NCBI RefSeq assembly: GCF_002795245.1
Contig: NZ_PGVG01000023.1
Span: 53,764-117,763, forward strand
DNA: 64,000 nt
Direction: 5' to 3'
DNA from: Bradyrhizobium forestalis
GTDB taxonomy: Bacteria; Pseudomonadota; Alphaproteobacteria; Rhizobiales; Xanthobacteraceae
Both the position numbers and the translations under genes were made by a program. Below the pieces are notes generated by a model that was not told the DNA's origin, did no database searches, and worked only from the letters and a program-made list of their open reading frames with translations. Of this stretch, positions 17,128 through 26,647 are shown piece after piece. Numbering within the stretch: the first letter of the stretch is position 1; every line of letters begins with the position of its first letter.

Positions 17128-17994
17128 CTAGGACTTCCCCGCACCCGCCGTGAGCCCGCCCACCATGTAGCGGCGGAAGGCGTAGTAGACCGCGGCCGGC
17201 GGCAGCGCGTAGATGAAGCCGGTGGTCATCAACAGCTCCCACGGTGAGTCGTCGGCGGCGAGGAAGTTGCCGAGCGCGACGGGCAGGGTGATCTCGCGGT
17301 CGTTCGAGAGCAGCAGGAACGCGTAAAGATATTCGTTCCAGGCCAGCAGCACCGCATAGGTGCCGATCGCGACCAGCGAGGGCATCATCAGCGGCAGGTA
17401 GACCAGGCGGAAGATCTGCAGCGTCGTGGCGCCGTCCATCACGGCCGCCTCGTCCAGCTCCACCGGCAGCTTGTCGGAGGCCTGCTTCAGCACCCAGATC
17501 GCGTAGGGGCTCGCGATCGTCACCATGGCCAGGATCAGCGCCCAATGATTGTTGAGCAGGCCGTAATTGCCCATGGTGCGGTACATCGGCACGGCGAGGA
17601 ACGCCGCCGGAATGAAGTAGGTGAAGAGCGCGAGGTTCAGCACCATGCGTCCGCCCGGCACCTTCAGCCGCGAGATCGAGAACGCCGCGGCCGTGGCGAT
17701 GAACAGCGTCAGCATGCCGACGGACGCCGCGATCAGGGTCGAGTTCCAGAACTGGACGTAGAAGTCGCGCAGGAAATAGTGCTGCTGCTTGAACACGATC
17801 TCGAAATTATGCAGCGTCGGATGATCCGGCCACAGCTTGCCCGAGAACGCGTCCTCCTTCGGGGAGATCGCGAACAGGAACATGTGATAGATCGGGATCA
17901 TCGTCCACAGGAAGACGGGAATGCCGATCAGCAGCAGCCGCGCTTCAGTCGCGACTTCGCGCCAAGAAAATTCTCTTACGCCGGGGAGCTTCAT
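17128..17994 (-). CDS. sugar-type ABC transporter permease (MalG family)
   Basis: A 288-residue inner-membrane permease with about six helices. The coupling loop reads LDEAAVMDGATTLQIFRLVYLPL, typical of the carbohydrate uptake class. The start ATG 17994 overlaps the stop of the upstream permease (ATGA), so the pair is coupled. It should form a heterodimeric pore with that permease. The substrate cannot be read; the binding protein at 18957 is of the extracellular family 1 type. No ATPase gene lies in this cluster. Confidence 0.88.
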   Translation of the reverse strand: MKLPGVREFSWREVATEARLLLIGIPVFLWTMIPIYHMFLFAISPKEDAFSGKLWPDHPTLHNFEIVFKQQHYFLRDFYVQFWNSTLIAASVGMLTLFIATAAAFSISRLKVPGGRMVLNLALFTYFIPAAFLAVPMYRTMGNYGLLNNHWALILAMVTIASPYAIWVLKQASDKLPVELDEAAVMDGATTLQIFRLVYLPLMMPSLVAIGTYAVLLAWNEYLYAFLLLSNDREITLPVALGNFLAADDSPWELLMTTGFIYALPPAAVYYAFRRYMVGGLTAGAGKS

Positions 17995-18863
17995 CGCGAC
18001 AGCCGTTTCATCATGAAGTACACGAGCGGCAGGACGAACGGCATCGCGCAGACGATGGATGCCATTGCCAGTGAGAGCTGGTCGAGCCGCAAATAGCGGA
18101 TACCGAGCGTCGACAGCACGTGCGTGAGGTCGGCCGGGCCACCGCCGGTGAGCAGGTAGACGCTGTTGAAATCGCCCAGCGTCCAGATCATCGAGAGCAG
18201 CGTGCAGGTCACGTAGAGCGTCTGCATCGACGGCCAGGTGATGTAGCGGAATTTCTGCCACCAGCTCGCGCCGTCCACTTCGGCGGCTTCGAACAGATCG
18301 TGCGAGATCGCAAGGCGTCCGGTGATCAGGATCAGCGTCCAGAACGGCAGCGACTTCCAGATGTGCACGCCGATCGCCATGCTGAGCGCCACGGTCGGAT
18401 CGTTCAGCCAGTTCGGGCCGTCATCGCCGGTGAAGGAGAAGATGAGGTGGTTGATGACGCCCCACTCGGGATTGAGCATGAAGCGCACCGACAGGATGGT
18501 CGGGATCGACGGCACCGCCCAGGGCAGGATGAAGATCACCGAGAGCCATTTGATCCAGGTGCGCTGCTGCGCGAAGAAGCCGGACAGCAGCAGCGCGATC
18601 AGCATCTTGATGTTGATGCCGATGACCAGGAAGATCAGCGTGTTGACCGCGGCGCGTGCAAAGATCGGGTCGTTGTACAGCGCGACATAGTTCTCCGGAG
18701 CACGCGCCAGCCACAGCCCGTAGCAGACGGGATAGACCACGAAGGCGAGGAAAACGAGCAGATAGGGCGCGAGCAGGATGATGCCCCAGACCTGCGCCGG
18801 GGTCAGCCGCGACGACAAGGGCGGGCCGGGGATTGCCTGATCGCCAGAGAGCGTGATCGCCAT
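17991..18863 (-). CDS. sugar-type ABC transporter permease (MalF family)
   Basis: A 290-residue permease with about six helices. It has the cytoplasmic N-terminus and first helix typical of MalF-like subunits (VWGIILLAPYLLVFLAFVVY). The coupling loop reads FEAAEVDGASWWQKFRYITWP. ATG 18863 is chosen over an upstream TTG at 18881. It is separated from the binding-protein gene upstream by 93 bp that contain two hairpins. Confidence 0.88.
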   Translation of the reverse strand: MAITLSGDQAIPGPPLSSRLTPAQVWGIILLAPYLLVFLAFVVYPVCYGLWLARAPENYVALYNDPIFARAAVNTLIFLVIGINIKMLIALLLSGFFAQQRTWIKWLSVIFILPWAVPSIPTILSVRFMLNPEWGVINHLIFSFTGDDGPNWLNDPTVALSMAIGVHIWKSLPFWTLILITGRLAISHDLFEAAEVDGASWWQKFRYITWPSMQTLYVTCTLLSMIWTLGDFNSVYLLTGGGPADLTHVLSTLGIRYLRLDQLSLAMASIVCAMPFVLPLVYFMMKRLSR

Positions 18864-18888
18864 TCTTTTCGGACTCTTCAAAGAGAAG

Positions 18889-18909
18889 CCGGCCGCGAAA
18901 CGCGGCCGG
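18889..18909 (-). terminator. hairpin between binding protein and permease genes
   Basis: The arms CCGGCCGCG and CGCGGCCGG form a perfect 9-bp stem with an AAA loop. On the minus strand CTTCTCTTT follows. It probably stabilises the binding-protein message or attenuates read-through, as is common behind binding-protein genes. Confidence 0.6.
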
Positions 18910-18922
18910 TGTTGTTCTTATA

Positions 18923-18947
18923 CCTCTCCCTGCAACGCGGGGAGAGG
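18923..18947. repeat. short CCTCTCCC hairpin repeat
   Basis: The arms CCTCTCCC and GGGAGAGG flank a 9-nt loop. It is a minimal relative of the repeat at 16968-17090 and lies 9 bp from the stop of the binding-protein gene. Confidence 0.65.
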
Positions 18948-18956
18948 GGCGGATGA

Positions 18957-20342
18957 CTAACCCGCGACCTGCTTGATGCGGGCAATCAGTTCGTCGACGG
19001 CCTTGTCGACCGGAACCTTCTCGCTGACGACGCGGTTCATCGCCTTCGCCCACACGTTCTCGTTGTTGAGAATCGTGAACTTCCAGTTCTTGGTGAAGTC
19101 GAACGCCGCGGTGCCGCCTTTGAACTGCGTGTAGACCGCCTTGCGGTGCTTGTCAGCCTGCCAGAACGGACTTTCCTGGCTTTCCTTGGTCACCGGGAAC
19201 CAGCGGCCGAGTGCGCCCTCGATATAGGGACGGACGTTCTCTTCCTGGAGCAGGAAGCTGATGAACTGCTTGGCCTCGGCCTTGTTCTTGGCCGCGGTGA
19301 AGATCAGCCCGGTCTTGACGTCGGAGCGGTAGCGGATGGTCGAGCCGTCCGGAGCCTTCGGGAAGGAGGCCGTGATGATGTCCTGCTCGTAGGCCTTCTT
19401 GCCGGCGTCGCGCTGCTCCTGGGTCAGGGCCTGGTTCTGCGAGTCCTCGAACCACTTCGCCGCGATCGAGATCGTGAAGTTGTGGGTCATCACGATGGTC
19501 TTGTTGTGGAAAGCGACGTTGTTGTCGGGGTCCTTCCAGGTCGTCGAGGAGGGCGGGGTGCAGCCCTTGATATAAGTGTCGGTGTAGTCCTTCATCGCCT
19601 TGATCAGGCCGTCGCGGACCTTGGGATCGTCGACCAGCAGCTTGCCGTCGTCGTCGACCAGCTTGACGTGGTAGGCGTCCATGAAGGTGTAGAACGACTG
19701 GAACGCGTCGGTGGATTCCACGCCCATCGGCTGGCCGACGGCGTAGATGCGCTGGCCGGTGGCCTTGCGGATCGCCGGCTGCACCTTGTCGCACCAGAAC
19801 GTCCAATAACCCGTCCAGTCGTTCGGGATGTCGCTCTGCTTGACGCCGGCTTTCTCCAGCATGTCGTTCCAGATCTGGACGTGCATGCTCTGCTGCTTCA
19901 GCGGAAAGCCGTAATAGGCTTTCTTCTTGGTGACGTCGTTGTAGAGGATCGAGGCGTCCAGCGTGTTCTGCACGAACCGGCCCTTGATCGGCTCCATCAC
20001 ATCAGTGAGGTCTTCGAGCTTGCCCTCATAGGCCCACTTGCCCTGTGCCTGCACGTCATAGGAATCGGAATAGGCCACATCGGGCACGGTGCCGGCATCG
20101 AGCGCGGCGACCGTCTTCGGAATCATGTCCTGGATCGCGTATTGCGACAATTCGACCTTGATGCCGGTCTTGGCTTCGAATTTCTTGATCGTCTCGATCA
20201 GCGCGTCGTCTTCGGAGCGATAGAAGCCCTTGCCCCACCAGACTGTGATCGTCTTCTGCTGCGCAAAGGCGGGTGCAGTGGCGGCAAAAAGCCCAACCGC
20301 AGCGACCGCCAATGATACTGCGCCAATAACCTTGGATCTCAC
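18957..20342 (-). CDS. sugar-type ABC transporter binding protein (family 1)
   Basis: A 461-residue secreted protein. The signal peptide ends near ATAPAFAQQ; the mature part begins KTITVWWGKGFYRSEDD and has the family 1 pattern of carbohydrate binders (FEAKTGIKVELSQY, DVAYSDSYDV, MTHNFTISIA). It captures the substrate in the periplasm for the two permeases downstream. GTG 20342 is chosen because GGGAG lies about 7 nt before it; a TTG at 20357 is the outer alternative. A dyad lies just upstream (20362-20378). The substrate is unknown; polyols or oligosaccharides are typical. Confidence 0.88.
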   Translation of the reverse strand: MRSKVIGAVSLAVAAVGLFAATAPAFAQQKTITVWWGKGFYRSEDDALIETIKKFEAKTGIKVELSQYAIQDMIPKTVAALDAGTVPDVAYSDSYDVQAQGKWAYEGKLEDLTDVMEPIKGRFVQNTLDASILYNDVTKKKAYYGFPLKQQSMHVQIWNDMLEKAGVKQSDIPNDWTGYWTFWCDKVQPAIRKATGQRIYAVGQPMGVESTDAFQSFYTFMDAYHVKLVDDDGKLLVDDPKVRDGLIKAMKDYTDTYIKGCTPPSSTTWKDPDNNVAFHNKTIVMTHNFTISIAAKWFEDSQNQALTQEQRDAGKKAYEQDIITASFPKAPDGSTIRYRSDVKTGLIFTAAKNKAEAKQFISFLLQEENVRPYIEGALGRWFPVTKESQESPFWQADKHRKAVYTQFKGGTAAFDFTKNWKFTILNNENVWAKAMNRVVSEKVPVDKAVDELIARIKQVAG

Positions 20343-20760
20343 GTTTTTCTCCCTCAAACGGCCGGTGTTTTTAACCGGTCGTATAAAACACTAGCCCATG
20401 GCGGAAGTCCGATCTAGCGCCATCTTGTCAGACCATGGTCGCGGGATATCGGGCCAGCGGAGATGCTTAACACACGCATCGATGCAATGACCGCATCAAT
20501 TCCCGGCAATCAATTCGGGTTTGTGCGTTCTGGCTTCGCCTGGACCATGCGCAACTCCGCACACCTGCTCGCCCGCGAAAGCCCGCGGTTGTAGGCGGTA
20601 TGAGGACTGAACGCAACGCAATGAGTTCGCAACGCCGCGATGCTCCGGCTGCAGGAGCGAAAATGTCTCCGAAGACATGTCTCTAGAAAATCTAGGCTGG
20701 ACGAGTCGAGGAACTCCGGCGCGACGGCGGACGGTCTTGCACCGCTCTGCCGGCGAGCTA
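20343..20760. other. 418-bp gap without a recognised gene
   Basis: The left 60 bp hold the leader and probable promoter of the binding-protein gene. From about 20400 to 20760 only short frames without coding character occur, mostly antisense extensions of the LysR gene. No tRNA or clear ncRNA was recognised. Confidence 0.5.
20362..20378. promoter_or_regulatory. 17-bp dyad upstream of the ABC binding-protein gene
   Basis: The arms CCGGT and ACCGG are separated by 7 nt, 20 bp upstream of the GTG start. On the minus strand a TATAC-containing sequence that could be a -10 box lies about 5 bp before it, so a bound repressor would block transcription start. Candidate operator only. Confidence 0.35.
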
Positions 20761-21753
20761 TCAGCGTTTCCGCTTCAGGCCCGTGGACGCGGCATTCGAA
20801 CTTGCCTCGGCGGATCGCGGCCGCGGCTTGCCTTGTCCGCTCGTCGGGGAAGGCGAACGCCATGCCTCGAGGAGCATCTTGAGAAATTGGCCGGCGTGAG
20901 GCGACAGCGTCGCCCCGCGCCTGCGCACGATGCCGATCGTCCGCGAGACTTCCGGCTCGGTCAGCCGAATGGTGTGAATGATCGGATGGCCGGCCGCTGG
21001 CGTCGCGAGCCTCGGCAGCACGGCGATGCCGAGGCCGGCTTCGACCAGGCCAAGCGAGCCGGAAAGGTGAGCGACTTCATAGGACCAGTTCAGCTGCAAG
21101 CCGTGTCGCGCCAGCGCATTGTCGATCAGCGCGCGATTGCCGCTGTTGCGACCGACGGTGATGACCCGGTGCGACACGATTTCCGACCAGCTGACCTGCT
21201 TGCGCGATGCCAGCGGATGGTCATGACGGCAGGCCAGGACGAAAGGGTCCTCAACCAGTTTCTCGAACTCGATTTCCGCATGCGAAGCACCGATGAAGTT
21301 GATGCCGAAGTCGGCTTCTCCGCGCGCGACCGCTTCCAATCCCTCGTTGGCACCGATGTCGAGTATCCGGATGCGAATGCGCGGATACGCTTCGGCAAAC
21401 CGACCGATCGCACGCGGCAGGAAATAGAACACCGCTGTCGGCACCGCAGCCACCGAGACCAGGCCTGAACTTCGCGCGCCGATATCGTGGATGGCGAGCA
21501 CCGAGGTCTCGAACTCGTCGATGAGGCGGCGCACCTTCGGCAAGAAGTCGCGCCCGGTCATGGTGAGATTGACGTGGCGCGTCGACCGTTCGAGCAACGG
21601 CGCACCGAGGCCTTCTTCCAGTTTCTGAATGCGTCGGCTCAGCGCCGGCTGCGACAGGTTCAGCGCCCTGGCGGTGCGGACGAAGCTTCCCGTCTCCGCC
21701 ACGGTGATGAACGCCTTGAGGTCGAGCAGTTCTGCGTTCACGGCAGGCTCCAT
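20761..21753 (-). CDS. LysR-family transcriptional regulator
   Basis: A 330-residue regulator. The N-terminal winged helix-turn-helix reads FITVAETGSFVRTARALNLSQPALSRRIQKLE; the rest is the periplasmic-binding-like effector domain. A basic Ser/Pro-rich tail of about 35 residues is longer than usual. It diverges from the PrpF/GalD-type gene and dctA, the classic LysR arrangement, so it probably controls them in response to a carboxylic acid. A perfect 8-bp dyad overlaps its own start codon, suggesting autoregulation. Confidence 0.93.
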   Translation of the reverse strand: MEPAVNAELLDLKAFITVAETGSFVRTARALNLSQPALSRRIQKLEEGLGAPLLERSTRHVNLTMTGRDFLPKVRRLIDEFETSVLAIHDIGARSSGLVSVAAVPTAVFYFLPRAIGRFAEAYPRIRIRILDIGANEGLEAVARGEADFGINFIGASHAEIEFEKLVEDPFVLACRHDHPLASRKQVSWSEIVSHRVITVGRNSGNRALIDNALARHGLQLNWSYEVAHLSGSLGLVEAGLGIAVLPRLATPAAGHPIIHTIRLTEPEVSRTIGIVRRRGATLSPHAGQFLKMLLEAWRSPSPTSGQGKPRPRSAEASSNAASTGLKRKR

Positions 21754-21774
21754 TATTTCGATAAAAGAAATAAT
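21752..21774. promoter_or_regulatory. LysR-type dyad overlapping the regulator start
   Basis: ATTATTTC and GAAATAAT are perfect inverted arms around a 7-nt spacer, in an AT-rich patch unlike the region. It overlaps the ATG of the LysR gene and lies 84 bp upstream of the divergent isomerase gene. It contains the T-N11-A form expected for LysR sites. Confidence 0.6.
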
Positions 21775-21858
21775 ACATCAGATATTTGCATTTCACAAAA
21801 GAGTTCTGCCGGAGGATGCTTTGGCTCGCGCGAAGATGTCGCCGAACGGAACAGCTCC

Positions 21859-22932
21859 ATGAACGATCAGATTGCCATTCCCTGTGTGGTCATGCGCGGG
21901 GGCACCTCGCGCGGGCCGTTTTTCCTGGCCCGTGATCTTCCGGCCGACGCCAACCTGCGCGACGCGCTCCTGTTGTCCGTGATGGGAGGGGGACACGACC
22001 TTGGAATCGACGGGATCGGCGGCGGCAACGCCGTCATCAACAAGGTCGCGATCATCGGGCCGGCAACGGTGCCCGGTGCCGATGTTGACTACCTGTTTGC
22101 CCAGGTGCGGGTTCGTGAAGGGATCGTCGATACCTCGCCGAATTGCGGAAACATGTTGGCGGCCGTGGGGCCGTTCGCAATTGAAGCCGGCCTGGTCGCC
22201 GCTGCCGCGGATCGCACCCATGTGCGCATCCACAATGTCAACACCGGCAAGTTGATTGACGCGACCGTTCCGACCCCCGCAGGACGCGTGACTTACGATG
22301 GTGAGACGCGGATCGACGGTGTGCCGGGAACGGCCGCGCCGATCGAACTGTCGTTCCCCAACGCGGCCGGCGCACGCACTGGTCGCCTGCTGCCGACGGG
22401 ACGATCCGTCGACCGCATCGAAGGCATCGATGTGACCTGCCTCGACGCGGCGATGCCGGTCATGCTGGTCCGCGCGGCGGATCTGGGATGGAGCGGCCGT
22501 GAGGCTCCGTCGGATTTCGCCGACAGCGGCTTCCGCGCACGTCTCGAAGATCTGCGCATCGAGGCGGGCCGCCGGATGGGCTTTCCAGATCCCGCGACGA
22601 TGGTGATCCCGAAACCGGTTCTGATTGCGCCCGCGTGCGGGGCGACGTTGAACGTCAGGTACTTCATGCCACACGACTGCCATAGCGCGCTGGCGGTCAC
22701 CGGCGCGGTCGCGATCGCGACGGCGTGCGTCACGCCCGGGACGATCGCCGCAGAGATGGTCGGACCGCTGGTGCCGCCGGTGCCGATCACACTCGCCCAC
22801 CCCTCCGGCCAGCTCGTGGTCAGGCTGGAGCCCGGCCCGGTTGCCCGGGTGCTGCGGACAGCCCGGCGAATCTTCGAGGGCCAGGTCTTCGCCCGCCGGT
22901 CGCACGTGCCTTGTTCGGTCCTGGCGGCCTGA
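21859..22932 (+). CDS. PrpF/GalD-family isomerase (4-oxalomesaconate tautomerase-like)
   Basis: 357 residues. It shows the PrpF-family start VVMRGGTSRGPFFLARDLP, GIDGIGGGNAVINKVAII, and SPNCGNMLAAVGPFAIE with the active-site Cys. Two similar alpha/beta halves are expected. The family moves double bonds in small unsaturated di- and tricarboxylates: GalD acts on 4-oxalomesaconate in gallate breakdown, PrpF on aconitate analogues. The adjacent DctA transporter and LysR gene support uptake and use of a carboxylic acid. No other gallate-pathway gene is in the window, so the exact substrate is open. Confidence 0.85.
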   Translation: MNDQIAIPCVVMRGGTSRGPFFLARDLPADANLRDALLLSVMGGGHDLGIDGIGGGNAVINKVAIIGPATVPGADVDYLFAQVRVREGIVDTSPNCGNMLAAVGPFAIEAGLVAAAADRTHVRIHNVNTGKLIDATVPTPAGRVTYDGETRIDGVPGTAAPIELSFPNAAGARTGRLLPTGRSVDRIEGIDVTCLDAAMPVMLVRAADLGWSGREAPSDFADSGFRARLEDLRIEAGRRMGFPDPATMVIPKPVLIAPACGATLNVRYFMPHDCHSALAVTGAVAIATACVTPGTIAAEMVGPLVPPVPITLAHPSGQLVVRLEPGPVARVLRTARRIFEGQVFARRSHVPCSVLAA

Positions 22933-22981
22933 CGCCGGGCTGCTCTTAAACCTCAAGAAATAAGACAAGGGAGAAACGAGA

Positions 22982-24358
22982 ATGCAGATGCGAGCGCAGG
23001 CTGGGCCCGCGAGCAGTGAGCCGCGAAAGCCGTTCTACCGGATTCTCTATGTCCAGGTGCTGATCGGCCTCATGCTCGGTGTCCTCACCGGCCATTTCTG
23101 GCCCGAATTCGGCGCCGCGCTGAAGCCGTTTGGCGACGGCTTCGTCAAGCTGGTCAAGATGATGATCGCGCCGATCGTGTTCTGCACCATCGTGAGCGGC
23201 ATCAACAGCATCAGCGATTCGCGCGAGGTCGGCCGCACGCTGGTGAAGTCCATGGCGCTGTTCTACCTGCTGACCGTGCTCGCTTTGCTGGCAGGGCTGA
23301 TCGCGGTGTCGCTGATCCAGCCGGGCGCGGGCATGCATGTTGCGGTCAATACGCTGGATCCGTCGGTAGCCGCGAAATTCACCAAGCAGGCAGGGGTATC
23401 CGGCTTCGCGGACTTCATGCTGCACATCATCCCGCATTCGTTCTTTGGAGCGTTCGCCGACGGCGAAGTGCTGCCGGTCCTGCTGGTCTCCATTCTCATC
23501 GCCTTTGGGCTGAGCCGCGCCGGTGACGGGGGTGTCGTGGTGACAAAGGCAGTCGCCTCGTTCTCTGAGGTGCTGTTCGTGTCCTTCGGCTTCATCATGA
23601 AGCTCGCTCCGCTCGGCGCCTTTGGCGCCATGGCGTTCACGGTGGGCCGCTATGGCATCCGTTCGATTGGCTCGCTCGGACTGCTGATCCTGACGTTCTA
23701 TCTTGCCTGCTCCGTCTTCGTGGTCATCGTGCTGGGCACGCTGGCGCGGCTGAACGGCTTCAGCCTGTGGAAGACGATCCGCTACTTCAAGGAAGAATTG
23801 CTGATCGTGCTCGGCACGTCGTCGTCGGAGCCGGCGCTGCCTGGCGCGCTGCGCAAGCTGGAGCAGCTCGGATGCCGGAAAGGCGTATCGGGGCTCGTGT
23901 TGCCGATGGGCTATTCCTTCAATTTGGATGGCAGCGCCATTTATCTCACCCTGGCGTCCATCTTCATCGCGCAAGCCTGCGACATTCACCTGTCATGGGG
24001 GCAGATTGCGGCGATGCTCGGATTGATGCTGCTGACGTCCAAAGGGGCCGCCGGTGTTACCGGCAGCGGCTTCGTTGCGCTTGTCGCGACCCTCTCCGTC
24101 ATGCCGGACCTGCCCGTGACCGGCGTGGCGCTGCTTGTCGGCATCGACCGCTTCATGTCGGAGGCGCGGGCGCTGACCAGCATGATCAGCAACTGTGTCG
24201 CATCCATCACCATTTCGCTGTGGGAGGACGCCTGTGATCGCGAGGTGTTGGCCCGTGAACTGGGTCAGGGCGAGGTCGCGGCCGCGCCGAAGATCGCTGC
24301 GGCACCAGTGGTGCGGGAGGACAAAAGCTGGATTTCGACGCCGCAATCGGCCGCGTGA
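22982..24358 (+). CDS. dctA: C4-dicarboxylate:cation symporter
   Basis: 458 residues, a DAACS/DctA-type carrier. Family motifs are present: GTSSSEPALP (re-entrant loop), GYSFNLDGSAIY, SKGAAGVTGSGFVAL and DRFMSEARALTSMISN. It imports succinate, fumarate, malate or a related acid with protons or sodium across the inner membrane. Here it follows an isomerase of unsaturated carboxylates by 49 bp and is probably in one operon under the LysR regulator, so it may be a paralogue dedicated to that substrate and not the symbiotic dctA. Confidence 0.9.
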   Translation: MQMRAQAGPASSEPRKPFYRILYVQVLIGLMLGVLTGHFWPEFGAALKPFGDGFVKLVKMMIAPIVFCTIVSGINSISDSREVGRTLVKSMALFYLLTVLALLAGLIAVSLIQPGAGMHVAVNTLDPSVAAKFTKQAGVSGFADFMLHIIPHSFFGAFADGEVLPVLLVSILIAFGLSRAGDGGVVVTKAVASFSEVLFVSFGFIMKLAPLGAFGAMAFTVGRYGIRSIGSLGLLILTFYLACSVFVVIVLGTLARLNGFSLWKTIRYFKEELLIVLGTSSSEPALPGALRKLEQLGCRKGVSGLVLPMGYSFNLDGSAIYLTLASIFIAQACDIHLSWGQIAAMLGLMLLTSKGAAGVTGSGFVALVATLSVMPDLPVTGVALLVGIDRFMSEARALTSMISNCVASITISLWEDACDREVLARELGQGEVAAAPKIAAAPVVREDKSWISTPQSAA

Positions 24359-24445
24359 CGCCGCATTCGCATGAAATCGGTCAGTATGGCAAGTTGGGCC
24401 GTCGTGCGCAGGCAGCCAACTTCTGAGAGAGCGAAGTTGACGCCT

Positions 24446-26386
24446 CTAGTTGGACTTGGCGCTGTCCTTCGCGTTCTCCGCCGTGGGCGATTCCGCCGGT
24501 GCGGGGCGCTTTCCGCTGCCGGTGATGCGCTCGATTGCGGAGCGCACGGCGTCGCCTCCCTTGCGGTCCTTCAGCATGTCGAGCAGCGGCGCGGAGGCCG
24601 GCGAGCGGCGGATCAGGCTTTCCGGATCGGGGAAGATCAGCGGATCGTCCCAGGGGCCCTGCACCACGAAGGGCAGTTCGAACCCCGACGCACTGTTGAG
24701 GCTCGCCACGCCCTTCATGTCGTATTCGCGCGTCGGAACCGAGGCGGTGCCGGTGAGCGTGATCTTCGCCGCCGGCCCTTCGACGCGGATGTCCTCGGCG
24801 GTGGCGATCCCGTCGGAGAATTTCACGGCGATGGTGAGATTGTTGTAGGGCGTCGAGCCGTTGCGGAAATTGCCACCGCCCGACAACGGCCGCCGCTCCA
24901 GCCGCTTCAAGAGCTGCTCGGCGTTGAAGCCCGCGATCGCACCGTCATGCCCGGTCACGGTGGCGCTTCCGTCGAGTGACTGCACGAGGCCGAACGGGCT
25001 CGATCCTGAGGCGAGGAGCGAGACATTGATGTTGCCGCGGCCGGACAGCTTGTTGAGACCGAACAGTTCGGTGGCGCAGGCCTGGAGATCGACGTCGGTG
25101 AACTGGAATTGCGCCTTGATGTCGGCGACTGTGTCGGACCGCGCGATGCCGAACGAGCCCTTCGCGATCCCGCCATAGACTTGCGCCTCGCCGACCGAGA
25201 GCGCCAGCGTGCCATTGCGCAAATTGGCGCCGATCGCGGTGCGGCCGAGCTTCGTCGGCCCGACCGTCAGCCTTGCGGCCGACAGGCGCATGTCGAGGTC
25301 GGTGGTCGACAATCCATTGAGATCGAACAGCTGCCTGTTCCAGTCGCGTGCGCCGCTCGCGAGCAGGCGGAACGTCGAGATATAAGGTGTGAAGTCGAGC
25401 GCGTCGGCGGCGAGCGTCGCCTGCAGCGTCTGCCGGCCGTTATTGGCGTAGGTCATGACACCCTCGGCGGCATTGCCGTCGAGCTCGACATTGACATTGG
25501 TGAGCGCGATCGAGGCGCCGACGACGTTGGCGCGCGCCTTTAGCGCGAAGCGGCCGAAGCCGCCGCTGCCGGGCTGCGGCTGCCCGGTCCAGCGCAGCGC
25601 GTTGCGCAAGGACGGGCTGTCGACGGTGAGCGTGCCTTCCATCATCGGGCTGGTGCGATTGGCGACGCTGCCGTCGAAGGCGAGCTTGAGCGGCGCGCTG
25701 GCGATTCGCGCCTTCAGGCCGGACCGGTCGCCGGAGAGGGCGGCGACGAAATCGGAAAAGCTGATCGAGCCGTCGACGCGCTCGCCGCGCCAGTCGAACT
25801 GCCCGGTCGCAGCAAAGGAGCGCGAGATCGAAGGCCAGGCCAGCGACAGGTCGATGTCCTCGAGCTTCTCGGTGGCATGCGTGGCGGCGTCCTCGTAATC
25901 GAGCACGCCGTCCTGGATCCGGATTTCGGAGAACGAGACCTGGTTCTCGGCCCCGGGCTTCATGGTGCGGGCGATGGTCTGGATGAAGGGCGTCCAGTTG
26001 CTCTCGCCGTCCGGCTTGAGGTTGACGTGGATCCGCGGCCGCAGCAGCATCAGGTCGGCGATCTCGAACCGCTGCAGCAGCAGCGGGAGCAGCCGCAAAT
26101 TCGCGGTGAGCACGTCGACCTGGAGCGCGGGAGCGCTAGTGCCGCCGCCCTTGAGGCCGACGTCGTGAAAGGAGATGTAGCTCGCCGGCAGCACCGAGAT
26201 GTCGATGCTGCCCGCGACGTTGAGCTCGAGCCCGGTGACGTCGCGGATCTGCGCTTCGACCGCCTTGCGCAGCGCGTCGCGGTTGATGAGCCAGGAGGTC
26301 GCGATCAGGGCGATCAGGGCGACGCCGAGCAGCGCCGCGATCGGCGTCCCGAGGCGCTTCATTCCTTGGGCCATGGTCAATGGCAT
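24446..26386 (-). CDS. AsmA-family envelope protein
   Basis: 646 residues. There is one N-terminal transmembrane helix (about 10-30), then a long periplasmic part rich in beta structure. The N-terminal AsmA domain is recognisable (LRKAVEAQIRDVTGLELNVAG, and SYISFHDVGLKG); the C-terminal AsmA_2 part contains FKLTGRGN-like and GFNAEQLLKRLERRPL segments. AsmA proteins act as lipid-transfer or assembly factors between inner and outer membrane. It stands alone and is convergent with dctA. Full length. Confidence 0.88.
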   Translation of the reverse strand: MPLTMAQGMKRLGTPIAALLGVALIALIATSWLINRDALRKAVEAQIRDVTGLELNVAGSIDISVLPASYISFHDVGLKGGGTSAPALQVDVLTANLRLLPLLLQRFEIADLMLLRPRIHVNLKPDGESNWTPFIQTIARTMKPGAENQVSFSEIRIQDGVLDYEDAATHATEKLEDIDLSLAWPSISRSFAATGQFDWRGERVDGSISFSDFVAALSGDRSGLKARIASAPLKLAFDGSVANRTSPMMEGTLTVDSPSLRNALRWTGQPQPGSGGFGRFALKARANVVGASIALTNVNVELDGNAAEGVMTYANNGRQTLQATLAADALDFTPYISTFRLLASGARDWNRQLFDLNGLSTTDLDMRLSAARLTVGPTKLGRTAIGANLRNGTLALSVGEAQVYGGIAKGSFGIARSDTVADIKAQFQFTDVDLQACATELFGLNKLSGRGNINVSLLASGSSPFGLVQSLDGSATVTGHDGAIAGFNAEQLLKRLERRPLSGGGNFRNGSTPYNNLTIAVKFSDGIATAEDIRVEGPAAKITLTGTASVPTREYDMKGVASLNSASGFELPFVVQGPWDDPLIFPDPESLIRRSPASAPLLDMLKDRKGGDAVRSAIERITGSGKRPAPAESPTAENAKDSAKSN

Positions 26387-26647
26387 GTCCTGATCGGGTT
26401 GGTCGTTGGAGCCAGAAGGGCGGGCCGGGAAACCTGCGCGCCCACACCCAACCCCCGCAACTTGATGGGTTTTCTTGACGCTTTCAAGGCCGCGGCACGG
26501 TTATGCCCACGGCATGGGCAGCTTCTATCACCCGGGGGCGGAGCGGAGAACCCCCGTATCATTGACGGCTTCGGACGATTTCGCCTAATAATCGCCGCCA
26601 ATGAGGCGCGACGCCTGCAAGCCGAAGGTTCAGTCGAGGTTTTTTGC

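Noticed and set aside
20510..20863. A 117-residue minus-strand frame beside the LysR gene
   Set aside because: It overlaps the LysR 3' end in another frame and has no ribosome site or recognised motif.
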